A DNA stretch of 64,000 nucleotides from Streptomyces sp. HPF1205 (GTDB lineage: Bacteria > Actinomycetota > Actinomycetes > Streptomycetales > Streptomycetaceae), in NCBI RefSeq assembly GCF_020400825.1, contig NZ_JAINVH010000009.1:186001-250000 (forward strand). The letters are read 5' to 3'. Of the stretch, positions 26,037 through 34,671 are shown in pieces; within the stretch, counting starts at the first letter, position 1, and each line of letters begins with the position of its first letter. A model generated the notes under the pieces. The model did not search any database and had not been told where the DNA came from. It saw nothing but the letters and a program-made list of their open reading frames with translations. A program made the position numbers and the translations under genes.

Positions 26037-29000
26037 ATGGCGGCGCGGCGGCTGATCGGGTACGGGGACGCGCTGGTGCTGCTGGGGGGCGACCCCGCGG
26101 GACTGGCCGCGCTGGACGAGGCGCTCGGCAGCGCGCTCGGGCTGGCCACCGGCGGGGCGAGCGAGACCGTGCTGAACCTGGTGGGGGCGCAGGGCAGGAT
26201 CCTGCGGCTCGGCCGGGACCTGGTCGCCACGGTGCGCGAGCGGCTGGGGACGGCCGACCGGGCGAGCCGCAGCGAGCGTCTCGCCGCCGCGCACGCCGTC
26301 CTCGTGGTGACCGCGTACTTCGAGGAACTGGCGGCGGCCGACCTGCCCTTCGACTGGGCCGAGGCGCGGCTGACCCGCCGCGAGCAGCTCGCCCTGGCGG
26401 GCGGCCCCGCGACCGCCGCCCGCGACTTCGTCCACGCCCTCACCGCCGCCGCCCCGCCGATGCCGGCCCCGCACGTGCCGCCGGAGCAGGTGCGGGGCGA
26501 CCTCGGGTTCTGGTACCTCCGGCTGAGCGGCCGGCTGGAGCGCTTCCTCCGGGGCCTCGCCTTATGGGACGGCATGAACCATGCGCAGCGCGAGCGGACG
26601 CGGGAAACCCTCCGGAACACCGCCACCGCGGCCCTGGACCGCTACGAGGAGCTCTACGCCCGCCTGGCCGGTGACGTCCCGGAGTTCGCGTTCTGGACCC
26701 ACCGGACCGAGCACCAGGCGACCCGGGCGGCCGTACGCGAGGCACTGACCGGTGTGGAGACCCTGCTCGCCGGCCTGTCGGCGGCCGCGGCCCCGGTGGA
26801 CGTGGCCGCGGCCCTGGCCACCGCGTACCGGGCCGCGCTCGACCGCCTGATCCTGCCGGAGGGCGACACGCTGACCGGGGTCGGCCTGCCCCGGCTCGCG
26901 GACGGCTACTTCGACCCGCGCTTCCGGGTACGGGCGGTGGACGGCGGTCCCGGCGTCGGCGGCCCGGGTGCTGGCGGTCCCGGCGTCGGCGGCCCGGGTG
27001 CTGGCGGTCCCGGCGTCGGCGGCCCGGGTGCTGGCGGTCCCGGCGTCGGCGGTCCCGGTGCAGGCGGCGACGGCGACGGCGACGGCGACGGCCAGGGCAG
27101 CGGCCCCGCGGACGAGTCCTGGTGGGCGGGCGTCGGCGCGCGGGACGACCTGAGCGAGTACCTGGCGGGCGCGTTCACCGGCCCGGGCGCCGCGACAGCG
27201 CCCCTCGTCGTCCTCGGCCAGCCCGGCGCCGGCAAGTCGCTGCTGACGACGGTCCTCGCCGCCCGCCTGTCCGCCGGGGGCTTCCTCCCCGTCCGCGTCG
27301 TGCTGCGCGACGTGCCCGCGGAGGCCGGCGTCCAGGACCAGATCGAGTACGCGATCAGGGCCGCGACAGGTGAGCGCGCGACCTGGCCGGACCTGGTGCG
27401 GGCGGCCCCCGGCCTGGTCCCCGTCGTCCTCTTCGACGGCTTCGACGAGCTGCTCCAGGCCACCGGCGTCAGCCAGTCCGACTTCCTGGAGCGGGTCGCC
27501 GCCTTCCAGCGGCGCGAGGCCGACCAGGGCCGCCCGGTCGTCGCCCTGGTGACGACCAGGACGGCGGTCGCCGACCGGGCCCGCTACCCGGAGGGCTCGG
27601 TGGTCCTGCGCCTGGAGCCGTTCGGCGACGACCAGATCGCCGCCTGGATCGCGCTGTGGAACCGCGTCAATGAGTGGTACTTCCCCGCGTGGAACCTGCG
27701 CCCCCTGCCCGCCGACCTCGCCGCGCGGCACCGCGACCTCGCCGCCCAGCCCCTGCTGCTGCTGATGCTCGCCCTGTACGACGCGACCGAGAACGGCCTC
27801 CAGCGCGATGGCGACGACCCGCTGGACGAGGCCGACCTCTACGAGGAACTGCTGACCGCCTTCGCGGCCCGCGAGGTCGGCAAGTCGGTCGTGGCCCCCC
27901 GGCCCGGCGAGGTGGCGGCCCGCGTCCAGCAGGAGCTGGAACGCCTGTCCCTCGTCGCCTTCGCCATGCTCAACCGCCGCCGCCAGTGGGTCACCGCGGA
28001 CGAACTCGCCGTCGACCTCGCCGCACTCCTCGGCCGCGGCGCCCGCCCGGAATCCGGCTTCCGCGCCCCGCTCGACCAGGCCGAGATCGCCCTCGGCCGC
28101 TTCTTCTTCGTCCAGCGCGCCCAGGCCGTCAGGGACGCGCGGCACCTGGCCACGTACGAGTTCCTGCACGCCACCTTCGGCGAGTACCTCGCCGTGCGCC
28201 TCGCCGTGAACGTCCTGCACGGCCTGCTGGACCGCCCCCCGGCGCTCCTCGTCTCCGGCGACGACGCCCCCGTCGCCGACGACCTGTTGTACGCCCTCCT
28301 GTCGTACGTGCCGCTGTCCTCGCGCCAGATGCTGCGGTTCGTGCGCGCCCGCCTCGCCCGCGTCCCTTCCGGCGAACACGCCCGGCTGGCCGACCTGGTG
28401 GTCGCGATGCGTGCCGCGGCCGCCTTCCGCACCCGTCACGACCACGCCGGCTACCGGCCCGACCCCGACCGCCCCACCACCTCCCGCCACGGGCTGTACG
28501 AGGCCAACCTGGTGCTCCTCCTGCTCGCGCTCACCGGCGGCTTCCCGGCGAGCCGCCTCTTCCCGGAGTCCGACGACCCGCCCGGCACCTGGCACCGCCG
28601 CGCCCTGCTATGGCGTTCGGCGTTCACGGAGACGGAGTGGACGGACTTCGCCCTGTCGCTGCGGCTGCGGCACACATGGGCGGGGGAGCGGCGGGAACTG
28701 CTGGTGGAACCGGCCGCGGGGCAGCGGGCGCCCGAACCGGTGAACCTGGACTGGGTGTTCCGGCGCGGGCCGGACGCCGGCGCCCGTACCGACGGCTGGC
28801 AGCGGGCGCATTGGGCGGACCTGCCCCACAAGTCGGACGTCTCCGGAGGGACGAACGACGCGGTGGTCCAGCACGCCATGGAGCCGGTGTTCGCGACCCT
28901 CGGCATGGAGGTGATGACGTTCACCGGCGGCGAGCCCGCCACCTCCGTGGCCCATGATCTGCTGCGGCTGTGCCTGTCCCCGGCCTGGGAGCTCGGGCCG

Positions 29001-29480
29001 GACGGCCTGGCGGCGCTCTACCGGCGCTGCGCCGACTGGCTGCGGCCCCGAGGGCACCGTCTGCCGGCGCACAAGCTCCTGCTGGACCGCCTCGCCGCCG
29101 ACGCCGAACGGCTCCCTCCGGAGCTGGTCGCCGACCTTCTCCTGCTGTTGCTGGAGACCGGCGGCGGGAGGGCCGACAACCGGGCGCTGCTGCCGATCGC
29201 GGCGAAGGCCTTCCTCAACGACCCGTCCCCCGAGAGTCGCCCCCACCTGCGGCTGGTCATCGACAGCGCGGCCGCGGGCTCCCTGGGCGACGATCCGCAC
29301 GCTTGGCAGGCCTGGGTCACGCTGCACGACCACGGCCTGGCGGGGGAAGCCTTCATCGTTCGCCCGGCGAACCTGCTGGGCGACTGCAACCTGGGCGCGC
29401 TCCCGTCCACCCTCGGGCACGCGATCGAGCGTGTGGCGGCCACCCACTACCCCGGCGTCAACTTCCCGTACCGCGCCTAA
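26037..29480 (+). CDS. NACHT-domain STAND NTPase
   Basis: 1147 residues. An N-terminal helical domain (1-300) resembles the helical domains found before NACHT modules in actinobacterial NLR-like proteins. A Gly/Pro/Val linker (303-344) made of a 10-residue repeat and a D-G-D-G stretch follows. The NACHT NTPase has Walker A G-Q-P-G-A-G-K-S (394-401) and Walker B V-V-L-F-D-G-F-D-E-L (463-472), with the usual small residue after the first Asp. A winged-helix/helical region and a long C-terminal helical sensor-like part complete it. Bacterial NACHT proteins are known antiphage factors that switch on upon binding phage components. Here the effector is not obvious; the neighbouring membrane proteins are candidates. 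ATG 26037 has AGGGGAGG upstream. Confidence 0.87.
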   Translation: MAARRLIGYGDALVLLGGDPAGLAALDEALGSALGLATGGASETVLNLVGAQGRILRLGRDLVATVRERLGTADRASRSERLAAAHAVLVVTAYFEELAAADLPFDWAEARLTRREQLALAGGPATAARDFVHALTAAAPPMPAPHVPPEQVRGDLGFWYLRLSGRLERFLRGLALWDGMNHAQRERTRETLRNTATAALDRYEELYARLAGDVPEFAFWTHRTEHQATRAAVREALTGVETLLAGLSAAAAPVDVAAALATAYRAALDRLILPEGDTLTGVGLPRLADGYFDPRFRVRAVDGGPGVGGPGAGGPGVGGPGAGGPGVGGPGAGGPGVGGPGAGGDGDGDGDGQGSGPADESWWAGVGARDDLSEYLAGAFTGPGAATAPLVVLGQPGAGKSLLTTVLAARLSAGGFLPVRVVLRDVPAEAGVQDQIEYAIRAATGERATWPDLVRAAPGLVPVVLFDGFDELLQATGVSQSDFLERVAAFQRREADQGRPVVALVTTRTAVADRARYPEGSVVLRLEPFGDDQIAAWIALWNRVNEWYFPAWNLRPLPADLAARHRDLAAQPLLLLMLALYDATENGLQRDGDDPLDEADLYEELLTAFAAREVGKSVVAPRPGEVAARVQQELERLSLVAFAMLNRRRQWVTADELAVDLAALLGRGARPESGFRAPLDQAEIALGRFFFVQRAQAVRDARHLATYEFLHATFGEYLAVRLAVNVLHGLLDRPPALLVSGDDAPVADDLLYALLSYVPLSSRQMLRFVRARLARVPSGEHARLADLVVAMRAAAAFRTRHDHAGYRPDPDRPTTSRHGLYEANLVLLLLALTGGFPASRLFPESDDPPGTWHRRALLWRSAFTETEWTDFALSLRLRHTWAGERRELLVEPAAGQRAPEPVNLDWVFRRGPDAGARTDGWQRAHWADLPHKSDVSGGTNDAVVQHAMEPVFATLGMEVMTFTGGEPATSVAHDLLRLCLSPAWELGPDGLAALYRRCADWLRPRGHRLPAHKLLLDRLAADAERLPPELVADLLLLLLETGGGRADNRALLPIAAKAFLNDPSPESRPHLRLVIDSAAAGSLGDDPHAWQAWVTLHDHGLAGEAFIVRPANLLGDCNLGALPSTLGHAIERVAATHYPGVNFPYRA
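26943..27062 (+). repeat. Four tandem 30-bp units inside the NACHT gene
   Basis: Units of 30 bp (about 26943, 26973, 27003, 27033) are nearly identical at the DNA level; the last differs at a few bases. Each encodes G-G-P-G-V-G-G-P-G-A. Near-identity including third positions indicates recent expansion, and copy number may vary among strains. Confidence 0.9.
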
Positions 29481-29613
29481 CCCTGTCCCTTTGTCCGAAA
29501 AACTCACAGCAATCCGCACGATCAGTGACCTCGGCAGCGCTGAGTGTGATGTGCTGGCCCAGACGGATGCATAATTGCACTGCTTCCCGGGACGGGGCGG
29601 GAGGGGGAGCCGT

Positions 29614-31128
29614 ATGGGCGACATGGGTGAAGACCAGGGACAGCGGCACAACCGCAGACAGCGGCGCTGGGAGTCGGGAGCGCTGGCGCACGGGGTGACG
29701 GACCCCTTCGGACTGGGCCCGCTGCCCTGGCTGCGCGGGGCGCCGCAGTACGCGGACGGGTCGGGGCAGGTCGTGCCGTGGTACGTGGACCTGCAGGTGA
29801 GCGGCGGGCACGCGCCGCGCAGGCGCGGGCCGGGGCCGCTCGACGCCGAGGACGTGCACCAGCAGATCAAGGGATTCGCCTCCAGCGGGGCCGTGGCACC
29901 GGGTGAGGCGATCGACTTCCGCGTCACCGTGGACCCGCCGCAGGAGTTCACCGTGGACGTCTACCGGATCGGGCACTACGGCGGGGACGGCGCGGCCCAG
30001 GTGGCCGCGAGCCCGCGGCTGTCGGGGATCGTGCAGCAGCCGCCCCTCACCGCCGGCCGGACGGTCTCCTGCCACCACTGGTGGCAGTCGTGGCGGCTGC
30101 AGGTGCCGTCGTACTGGCGGACCGGCGCCTATGTGGCGGTGCTGACCACCGTGGGCGGCTACCGCAGCCATGTGCCGTTCACCGTGCGGGACATCGAGGG
30201 GCATCCGGCCGACCTGCTGCTGGTCATGCCGGACGTGACCTGGCAGGCGTACAACCTGTATCCCGAGGACGGCAGGACCGGCGCCAGCCTCTACCACGCC
30301 TGGGACGACGAGGGGCGGCTGCTCGGCGAGGAGGAGGCGGCCACCACCGTCTCGTTCGACCGGCCCTACGCGGGCGCCGGGCTGCCACTGCACATCGGGC
30401 ACGCCTACGACTTCGTCCGGTTCGCCGAGCGGTACGGGTACGACCTGGCGTACGCCGACGCCCGCGACCTGCACGCCGGGCGGATCGATCCGTCGCGCCA
30501 CCGCGGCCTGGTCTTCCCCGGCCACGACGAGTACTGGTCGGTGCCGATGCGCCGGGCCGCCGAGGCCGCCCGCGCGGCCGGCACCTCGCTGGTGTTCCTG
30601 TCCGCCAACACCATGTACTGGCAGGTCGCGCTGGCGTCCTCGGCGTCCGGCGAGCCCGACCGGCTGCTGATCTGCCGCAAGCGGCGGGGCGAAAGCCGCG
30701 TGTCCGCGCTGTGGCGGGACCAGGGCGAGCCGGAGCAGTTGCTGCTGGGGGTGCAGTACGCGGGCCGGGTCGCGGAGCCGTCGCCGCTCGTGGTGCGCAA
30801 CGCCTCGCACTGGCTGTGGGAGGCCACCGGCGCCGCCGAGGGGGACGCGATCCCCGGCCTGGTCGCGGGCGAGGCGGACCACTACTTCCCGCGCGTCCCG
30901 CTGCCGGAGGCGACCGAGCGCATCCTGCTGGCCCACTCGCCGTACGAGTCGGCCGACGGCCGCCGCGGCCACCAGGAGACCTCGCTGTACCGCTCGCCCA
31001 GCGGCGCGTACGTCTTCGCCTCGGGCACCTTCGCCTGGTCGCCTGCCCTCGACCGGCCCGGCCACGTCGACCCGCGGATCCAGCGGGCGACCGCCAACCT
31101 GCTCGACCGCATCTGCAAACGGGAATGA
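29614..31128 (+). CDS. N,N-dimethylformamidase beta-subunit-like protein
   Basis: 504 residues from ATG 29614 (GGGAGGGGGAG upstream). It has an N-terminal beta-rich part (R-V-T-V-D-P-P-Q-E-F-T-V-D-V-Y-R-I-G) and a C-terminal alpha/beta domain with Y-N-L-Y, F-P-G-H-D-E-Y-W-S and L-S-A-N-T-M-Y-W-Q, features of the large subunit of N,N-dimethylformamidase and related uncharacterised proteins. No DMFase small subunit is nearby, so it is unlikely to be a true DMFase. There is no signal peptide. A CATAAT box at 29570-29575 could be its -10 element. It is followed by a terminator before purC. Confidence 0.78.
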   Translation: MGDMGEDQGQRHNRRQRRWESGALAHGVTDPFGLGPLPWLRGAPQYADGSGQVVPWYVDLQVSGGHAPRRRGPGPLDAEDVHQQIKGFASSGAVAPGEAIDFRVTVDPPQEFTVDVYRIGHYGGDGAAQVAASPRLSGIVQQPPLTAGRTVSCHHWWQSWRLQVPSYWRTGAYVAVLTTVGGYRSHVPFTVRDIEGHPADLLLVMPDVTWQAYNLYPEDGRTGASLYHAWDDEGRLLGEEEAATTVSFDRPYAGAGLPLHIGHAYDFVRFAERYGYDLAYADARDLHAGRIDPSRHRGLVFPGHDEYWSVPMRRAAEAARAAGTSLVFLSANTMYWQVALASSASGEPDRLLICRKRRGESRVSALWRDQGEPEQLLLGVQYAGRVAEPSPLVVRNASHWLWEATGAAEGDAIPGLVAGEADHYFPRVPLPEATERILLAHSPYESADGRRGHQETSLYRSPSGAYVFASGTFAWSPALDRPGHVDPRIQRATANLLDRICKRE

Positions 31129-31182
31129 GCCCCGGCCCGAGCTCCCGCCCTGAGCCCCGGCCCCGAGCTCCCGCCCTGAGAT

Positions 31183-31230
31183 CCGGCCTGTGGAAAACCC
31201 CGGCCGCCGGCCCGGTTTTCCACAGGCCGG
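31183..31230. terminator. 17-bp stem hairpin before purC
   Basis: 31183-31199 pairs perfectly with 31214-31230; the 14-base loop is itself GGCC-rich. It ends transcription of the DMFase-like gene 74 bp before the purC start. Confidence 0.85.
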
Positions 31231-31303
31231 GCACACCCGCGCGCCCGCCGGCCGCCTCGGTGCGGGAGAATCGGGAGCGGAACCACCGAGTGGGAAGGAC
31301 ACC

Positions 31304-32287
31304 ATGTCCGGATTCGTCGACAAGCCAGAGCCGGTACAGGTGCCCGGACTCACGCACCTGCACACCGGGAAGGTGCGTGAGCTGTACCAGAACGCGGCGG
31401 GGGAGCTGGTGATGGTGGCCAGCGACCGCATCTCCGCGTTCGACTGGGTGCTGCCCACGGAGATCCCGGACAAGGGCCGGGTGCTGACCCAGCTGTCCCT
31501 GTGGTGGTTCGACCAGCTCGCCGACCTGGTGCCGAACCATGTGATCTCCACGGAGCTGCCCGAGGGCGCCCCCGCGGACTGGGCCGGCCGCACCACGATC
31601 TGCCGCCCGCTGCGGATGATCCCGGTCGAGGCCGTGGCCCGCGGCTACCTGACCGGCTCCGGCCTGGTGGAGTACGAGCGGGACCGCACGGTGTGCGGAC
31701 TCGCCCTCCCCGAGGGCCTGGTGGACGGCTCGGAGCTGCCCGCGCCGGTCTTCACCCCGGCCACCAAGGCCGAGGTCGGCGAGCACGACGAGAACGTGTC
31801 GTACGAGGAGGTGGCCCGCCGGGTCGGCGCCGAGACGGCCGCGCAGCTGCGCCAGAGCACCCTGGCGGTCTACTCCCGGGCCCGGGACATCGCCCGCGAG
31901 CGGGGGCTGATCCTGGCGGACACGAAGTTCGAGTTCGGGATCGTGCCGGAGGGCGCCGCCACGGGAGCGCGGGACGCGGCGGAAGCGACCGCGACCGCGG
32001 ACACGCGCTCGGCCGCGGAGCCCGGGACGGGCGCCGGTCTGGTGCTCGCCGACGAGGTGCTCACCCCGGACTCCTCCCGCTACTGGCCGGCCGAGCTGTG
32101 GCAGCCGGGCCGCGCGCAGCCGTCGTTCGACAAGCAGATCGTCCGGGACTGGCTCACCTCGCCGGCCTCCGGCTGGGACCGGGCCGCCGAGCAGCCGCCC
32201 CCGCCGCTGCCCGCCGAGGTCGTCGAGCGCACCAGGGCGCGGTACATCGAGGCGTACGAGAAGCTGACCGGCCTGCCCTGGCAGTGA
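31304..32287 (+). CDS. purC: Phosphoribosylaminoimidazole-succinocarboxamide synthase (SAICAR synthetase)
   Basis: 327 residues from ATG 31304 with GGGAAGG upstream. It ligates aspartate to CAIR with ATP in de novo purine synthesis. Signatures: T-G-K-V-R-E-L-Y, S-D-R-I-S-A-F-D, I-P-V-E-A-V-A-R-G-Y-L-T-G-S-G, A-D-T-K-F-E-F-G and L-A-D-E-V-L-T-P-D-S-S-R. Between the last two motifs is an Ala/Thr-rich insertion of about 30 residues (215-245) where other enzymes have a short turn. The core is intact, so activity is expected. A terminator hairpin follows the stop at once. Confidence 0.97.
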   Translation: MSGFVDKPEPVQVPGLTHLHTGKVRELYQNAAGELVMVASDRISAFDWVLPTEIPDKGRVLTQLSLWWFDQLADLVPNHVISTELPEGAPADWAGRTTICRPLRMIPVEAVARGYLTGSGLVEYERDRTVCGLALPEGLVDGSELPAPVFTPATKAEVGEHDENVSYEEVARRVGAETAAQLRQSTLAVYSRARDIARERGLILADTKFEFGIVPEGAATGARDAAEATATADTRSAAEPGTGAGLVLADEVLTPDSSRYWPAELWQPGRAQPSFDKQIVRDWLTSPASGWDRAAEQPPPPLPAEVVERTRARYIEAYEKLTGLPWQ

Positions 32288-32299
32288 CACCGGACACGA

Positions 32300-32332
32300 C
32301 GAAGGCCCCGGTCGAATGGACCGGGGCCTTCG
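32300..32332. terminator. Terminator between purC and tRNA-Gly
   Basis: A perfect 14-bp stem (32300-32313 with 32319-32332) with a 5-base loop lies between convergent purC and the first tRNA-Gly gene. Confidence 0.88.
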
Positions 32333-32341
32333 CCTGTGTGG

Positions 32342-32414
32342 AGCGGACGACGAGATTCGAACTCGCGACCCTCACCTTGGCAAGGTGATGCTCTACCAAC
32401 TGAGCCACGTCCGC
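32342..32414 (-). tRNA. tRNA-Gly(GCC), copy 1
   Basis: 73 nt on the minus strand. Acceptor GCGGACG/CGTCCGC, anticodon stem-loop TCACC-TTGCCAA-GGTGA giving anticodon GCC, and T-arm GAGTTCGAATCTC. No encoded CCA. Confidence 0.97.
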
Positions 32415-32516
32415 AGGCCGTGCCGTTACTGTACCCGATGCCCCCGCGAACCCGGAAACGAGATACCGGTGACGCGCTCGGCGCCGCGGGGAACGCGGGC
32501 CGGGGCCGCCGCACGA

Positions 32517-32549
32517 CGAAGGCCCCGGCCGAATCGACCGGGGCCTTCG
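32517..32549. terminator. Hairpin between the two tRNA-Gly(GCC) copies
   Basis: A 12-bp GC-rich stem (32517-32528 with 32538-32549), nearly the same sequence as the hairpin before copy 1, so tRNA plus terminator were duplicated as a unit. Confidence 0.75.
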
Positions 32550-32556
32550 CCTGTGG

Positions 32557-32629
32557 AGCGGACGACGAGATTCGAACTCGCGACCCTCACCTTGGCAAGG
32601 TGATGCTCTACCAACTGAGCCACGTCCGC
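32557..32629 (-). tRNA. tRNA-Gly(GCC), copy 2
   Basis: Identical to the copy 215 bp to the left, with the same arms and anticodon GCC. Orientation is the same, and each copy is followed by its own terminator. Confidence 0.97.
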
Positions 32630-32659
32630 ACGTGCTGCGATCACTGTACCAGTGACCAG

Positions 32660-32731
32660 AGCGGGTGACAGGAATTGCACACTGCCCCTCCCCCCTGGAA
32701 GGGGGGCGCTCTACTGCTGAGCTACACCCGC
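32660..32731 (-). tRNA. tRNA-Gly(TCC) with irregular T-arm
   Basis: 72 nt on the minus strand. The acceptor GCGGGTG/CACCCGC is perfect and the anticodon arm CCCCC-CTTCCAG-GGGGG gives anticodon TCC. The T-arm is abnormal: in place of the usual GGTTCGA.. segment it reads CAGTG-TGCAATT-CCTGT, which pairs only with a bulge. It could be a divergent isoacceptor or a decaying gene. Confidence 0.75.
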
Positions 32732-32967
32732 GTAACCCCGCCGGCCTGGGCCTTTCCGGTTTCCCGGCCCCGCCTGCGGCGTGTTCCACACACTAGCGGA
32801 CGGGTGGGGGTGGCTGTCCAATCGGCTCCCGTGCGACCGCCGTTGCCGCCGTGGCGGGCTCCCCCGAACCCGCCGAACCCGGGCTGACCCCTGCCGGGAC
32901 CTGACCGGACCGGGCCGTCGCGTAAGCGGGGTCGCGCGCCGGCCCGGATCGGTTGCGACGGCTCGGA

Positions 32968-33285
32968 TCAGCCCGCCTTGTTGAACGCCTCGTACACCTT
33001 CTTGGGGATCCGGCCGCGGGCCGGCACCTCGAAGCCGTTCGACTGCGCCCACGCCCGCACGGTGGCGGGAGTCGGCGCGATGGGGGTGCGCTTGTAGGCG
33101 CGCCCGGAAAGGGTGCGACGGCGCCCGGCCTCCACGTAGGGGGCCAGGTCGGTGCGCAACTTGTCCGCGTTCTCGGCCGAGAGGTCGATCTCGTACCACT
33201 GCCCGTCGACGCCGAATGCGATGGTTTCCGCGGCTTCGCCGCCGTCCAGATCGTCGGCGAGGGTGACCAGTACGCGTTGCGCCAT
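32968..33285 (-). CDS. Lsr2-family nucleoid-associated protein (second paralogue, LsrL type)
   Basis: 105 residues. The N-terminal dimerisation domain (V-L-V-T-L-A-D-D-L-D-G-G ... Y-E-I-D-L-S) is followed by a linker and the C-terminal AT-hook-like A-R-G-R-I-P (89-94), which inserts Arg-Gly-Arg into the minor groove of AT-rich DNA. Lsr2 silences foreign DNA in actinobacteria; streptomycetes usually carry a main lsr2 and a shorter paralogue near purS, which fits this gene. It has its own promoter in an AT-richer region to the right, divergent from purS. Family assignment is firm; which paralogue is inferred from position. Confidence 0.92.
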   Translation of the reverse strand: MAQRVLVTLADDLDGGEAAETIAFGVDGQWYEIDLSAENADKLRTDLAPYVEAGRRRTLSGRAYKRTPIAPTPATVRAWAQSNGFEVPARGRIPKKVYEAFNKAG

Positions 33286-33639
33286 AGGATCGGTCCTTTC
33301 TTACGGCATCGGCTGCCGCCAGCGACCCTGGGGGGATGGTCGGGCTCGACTGGTGCGTCGTCGCTGTCGACAAGTTTTCATTTGTCGGTTGTCACGGAAT
33401 GGGGACGTGGAGGCGCCCGTTGTCGCTGTTAATTCCCGCGGCGGGCACCGCGCAAGCGTCACCGCACCCGGGACCCTATGATTTTCTGCCGCCTTCTCCC
33501 AAGTATTTCGTCAGCCGATACATAAACGTGATCCGCGTACTTGGGGTGGTCCGTGGCGCGACCAGGTATATCTACTCGCGTAGATTTTGCCACCGGGTAC
33601 GCTGAGAGAACCTCACGCACCACACCACCGGGAGCGCCA
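33286..33639. promoter_or_regulatory. Divergent lsr2-like/purS control region with two dyads
   Basis: This 354-bp stretch is AT-richer than its surroundings and holds promoters for both genes. ATCTAC/GTAGAT form an inverted repeat with a 4-base spacer at 33570-33585, 55 bp before the purS start. CCCAAGTA (33498-33505) and TACTTGGG (33538-33545) form a second dyad around 32 bases. Either could bind a purine regulator or Lsr2 itself; no known box is recognised. Confidence 0.55.
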
Positions 33640-33885
33640 GTGGCACGCGTCGTAGTCGACGTCATGCTGAAGCCGGAGATCCTCGACCCCCAGGGCCAGG
33701 CGGTCCAGCGCGCACTGCCGCGGCTGGGCTTCGCCGGGATCACCGACGTACGTCAGGGAAAGCGGTTCGAGCTGGAGGTCGACGGGCCGGTCGACGACGC
33801 CGCCCTCGCCCGCATTCGGGAGATGGCGGAAACGTTTCTCGCCAACACCGTGATCGAGGACTTCAATGTAAAGGTGGAGTCGTGA
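33640..33885 (+). CDS. purS: FGAM synthase subunit PurS
   Basis: 81 residues from GTG 33640 (CCGGGAG upstream). [19 protein letters not shown] and the C-terminal F-N-V-K-V-E-S are the family pattern. PurS dimers bridge PurQ and PurL in the Gram-positive-type FGAM synthase complex and help channel ammonia. It overlaps purQ by GTGA, first of a purS-purQ-(small ORF)-purL operon. Confidence 0.96.
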   Translation: MARVVVDVMLKPEILDPQGQAVQRALPRLGFAGITDVRQGKRFELEVDGPVDDAALARIREMAETFLANTVIEDFNVKVES

Positions 33886-34586
33886 CTGCCCGCATTGGCG
33901 TCGTCACATTCCCGGGCAGTCTCGACGACCACGACACCCGGCGCGCGGTGCGCGCCGCGGGCGCCGAGGCCGTGCCGCTGTGGCACCGCGACAAGGACCT
34001 CAAGCAGGTCGACGCGGTGGTTCTGCCCGGCGGGTTCAGTTACGGGGACTATCTGCGGGCCGGCGCGATCTCCCGTTTCTCCCCGGTGATGGGGACGATC
34101 ATCGAGCAGGCGAAGGCCGGAATGCCCGTTCTCGGGATCTGCAACGGTTTCCAGGTGCTCACCGAGGCGCACCTGCTGCCCGGCGCGATGCTCAGGAACA
34201 CCGCGCTGCACTTCGTTTGCCGCGACCAGAAGCTGACCGTCGAGAGCGCCGGCACCGCCTGGACCGCCGACTACACGGCGGGGCAGGAGATCTCCATCCC
34301 GCTGAAGAACATCGACGGCCGCTACACCGCCGACGAGCGCACCCTCGACGAACTGGAGGCCGAGGGCCGCGTGGTGTTCCGCTACGCCACCGCGGGCCCC
34401 GCCGCCGAGGGCTACGGCAACCCGAACGGGTCGCTGCGCGACATCGCCGGTGTCACCAACGAGGCCGGCAACGTCGTCGGCCTCATGCCGCACCCCGAGC
34501 ACGCCGTCGAGTCGCTGATCGGCACCGGCCGCACGGACGGCCTGGCCTTCTTCACCTCGGTACTCAACAGGCTGGTCACCGCATGA
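33882..34586 (+). CDS. purQ: FGAM synthase glutaminase subunit PurQ
   Basis: 234 residues. A class I glutamine amidotransferase with the nucleophile in G-I-C-N-G-F-Q and the His/Glu pair in H-P-E-H-A-V-E near the C-terminus; F-P-G-S-L-D-D-H-D and [10 protein letters not shown] complete the signature. It releases ammonia from glutamine for PurL. It overlaps purS upstream by 4 bp, and its stop overlaps the ATG of a 30-codon ORF. Confidence 0.97.
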   Translation: MTARIGVVTFPGSLDDHDTRRAVRAAGAEAVPLWHRDKDLKQVDAVVLPGGFSYGDYLRAGAISRFSPVMGTIIEQAKAGMPVLGICNGFQVLTEAHLLPGAMLRNTALHFVCRDQKLTVESAGTAWTADYTAGQEISIPLKNIDGRYTADERTLDELEAEGRVVFRYATAGPAAEGYGNPNGSLRDIAGVTNEAGNVVGLMPHPEHAVESLIGTGRTDGLAFFTSVLNRLVTA

Positions 34587-34671
34587 CTCTCGATACCGGA
34601 ACGGCCGAGGGAGCGACCGAGCGCCCCAGCACGCGCCACCCGCACCACGACGCGCGAAGGAGTGACCGAGC

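Noticed and set aside
22842..26474. Open frame of 1210 codons on - opposite purD and the M48-like gene
   Set aside because: Composition is Arg/Gly/Ala-biased with no domain, and both sense genes are well supported.
26943..27062. Possible CRISPR or satellite array
   Set aside because: The repeats are directly tandem, in frame, and encode a Gly/Pro linker.
29614..31128. A true dimethylformamidase gene
   Set aside because: The small subunit gene that accompanies real DMFase is absent, so only the fold family is claimed.
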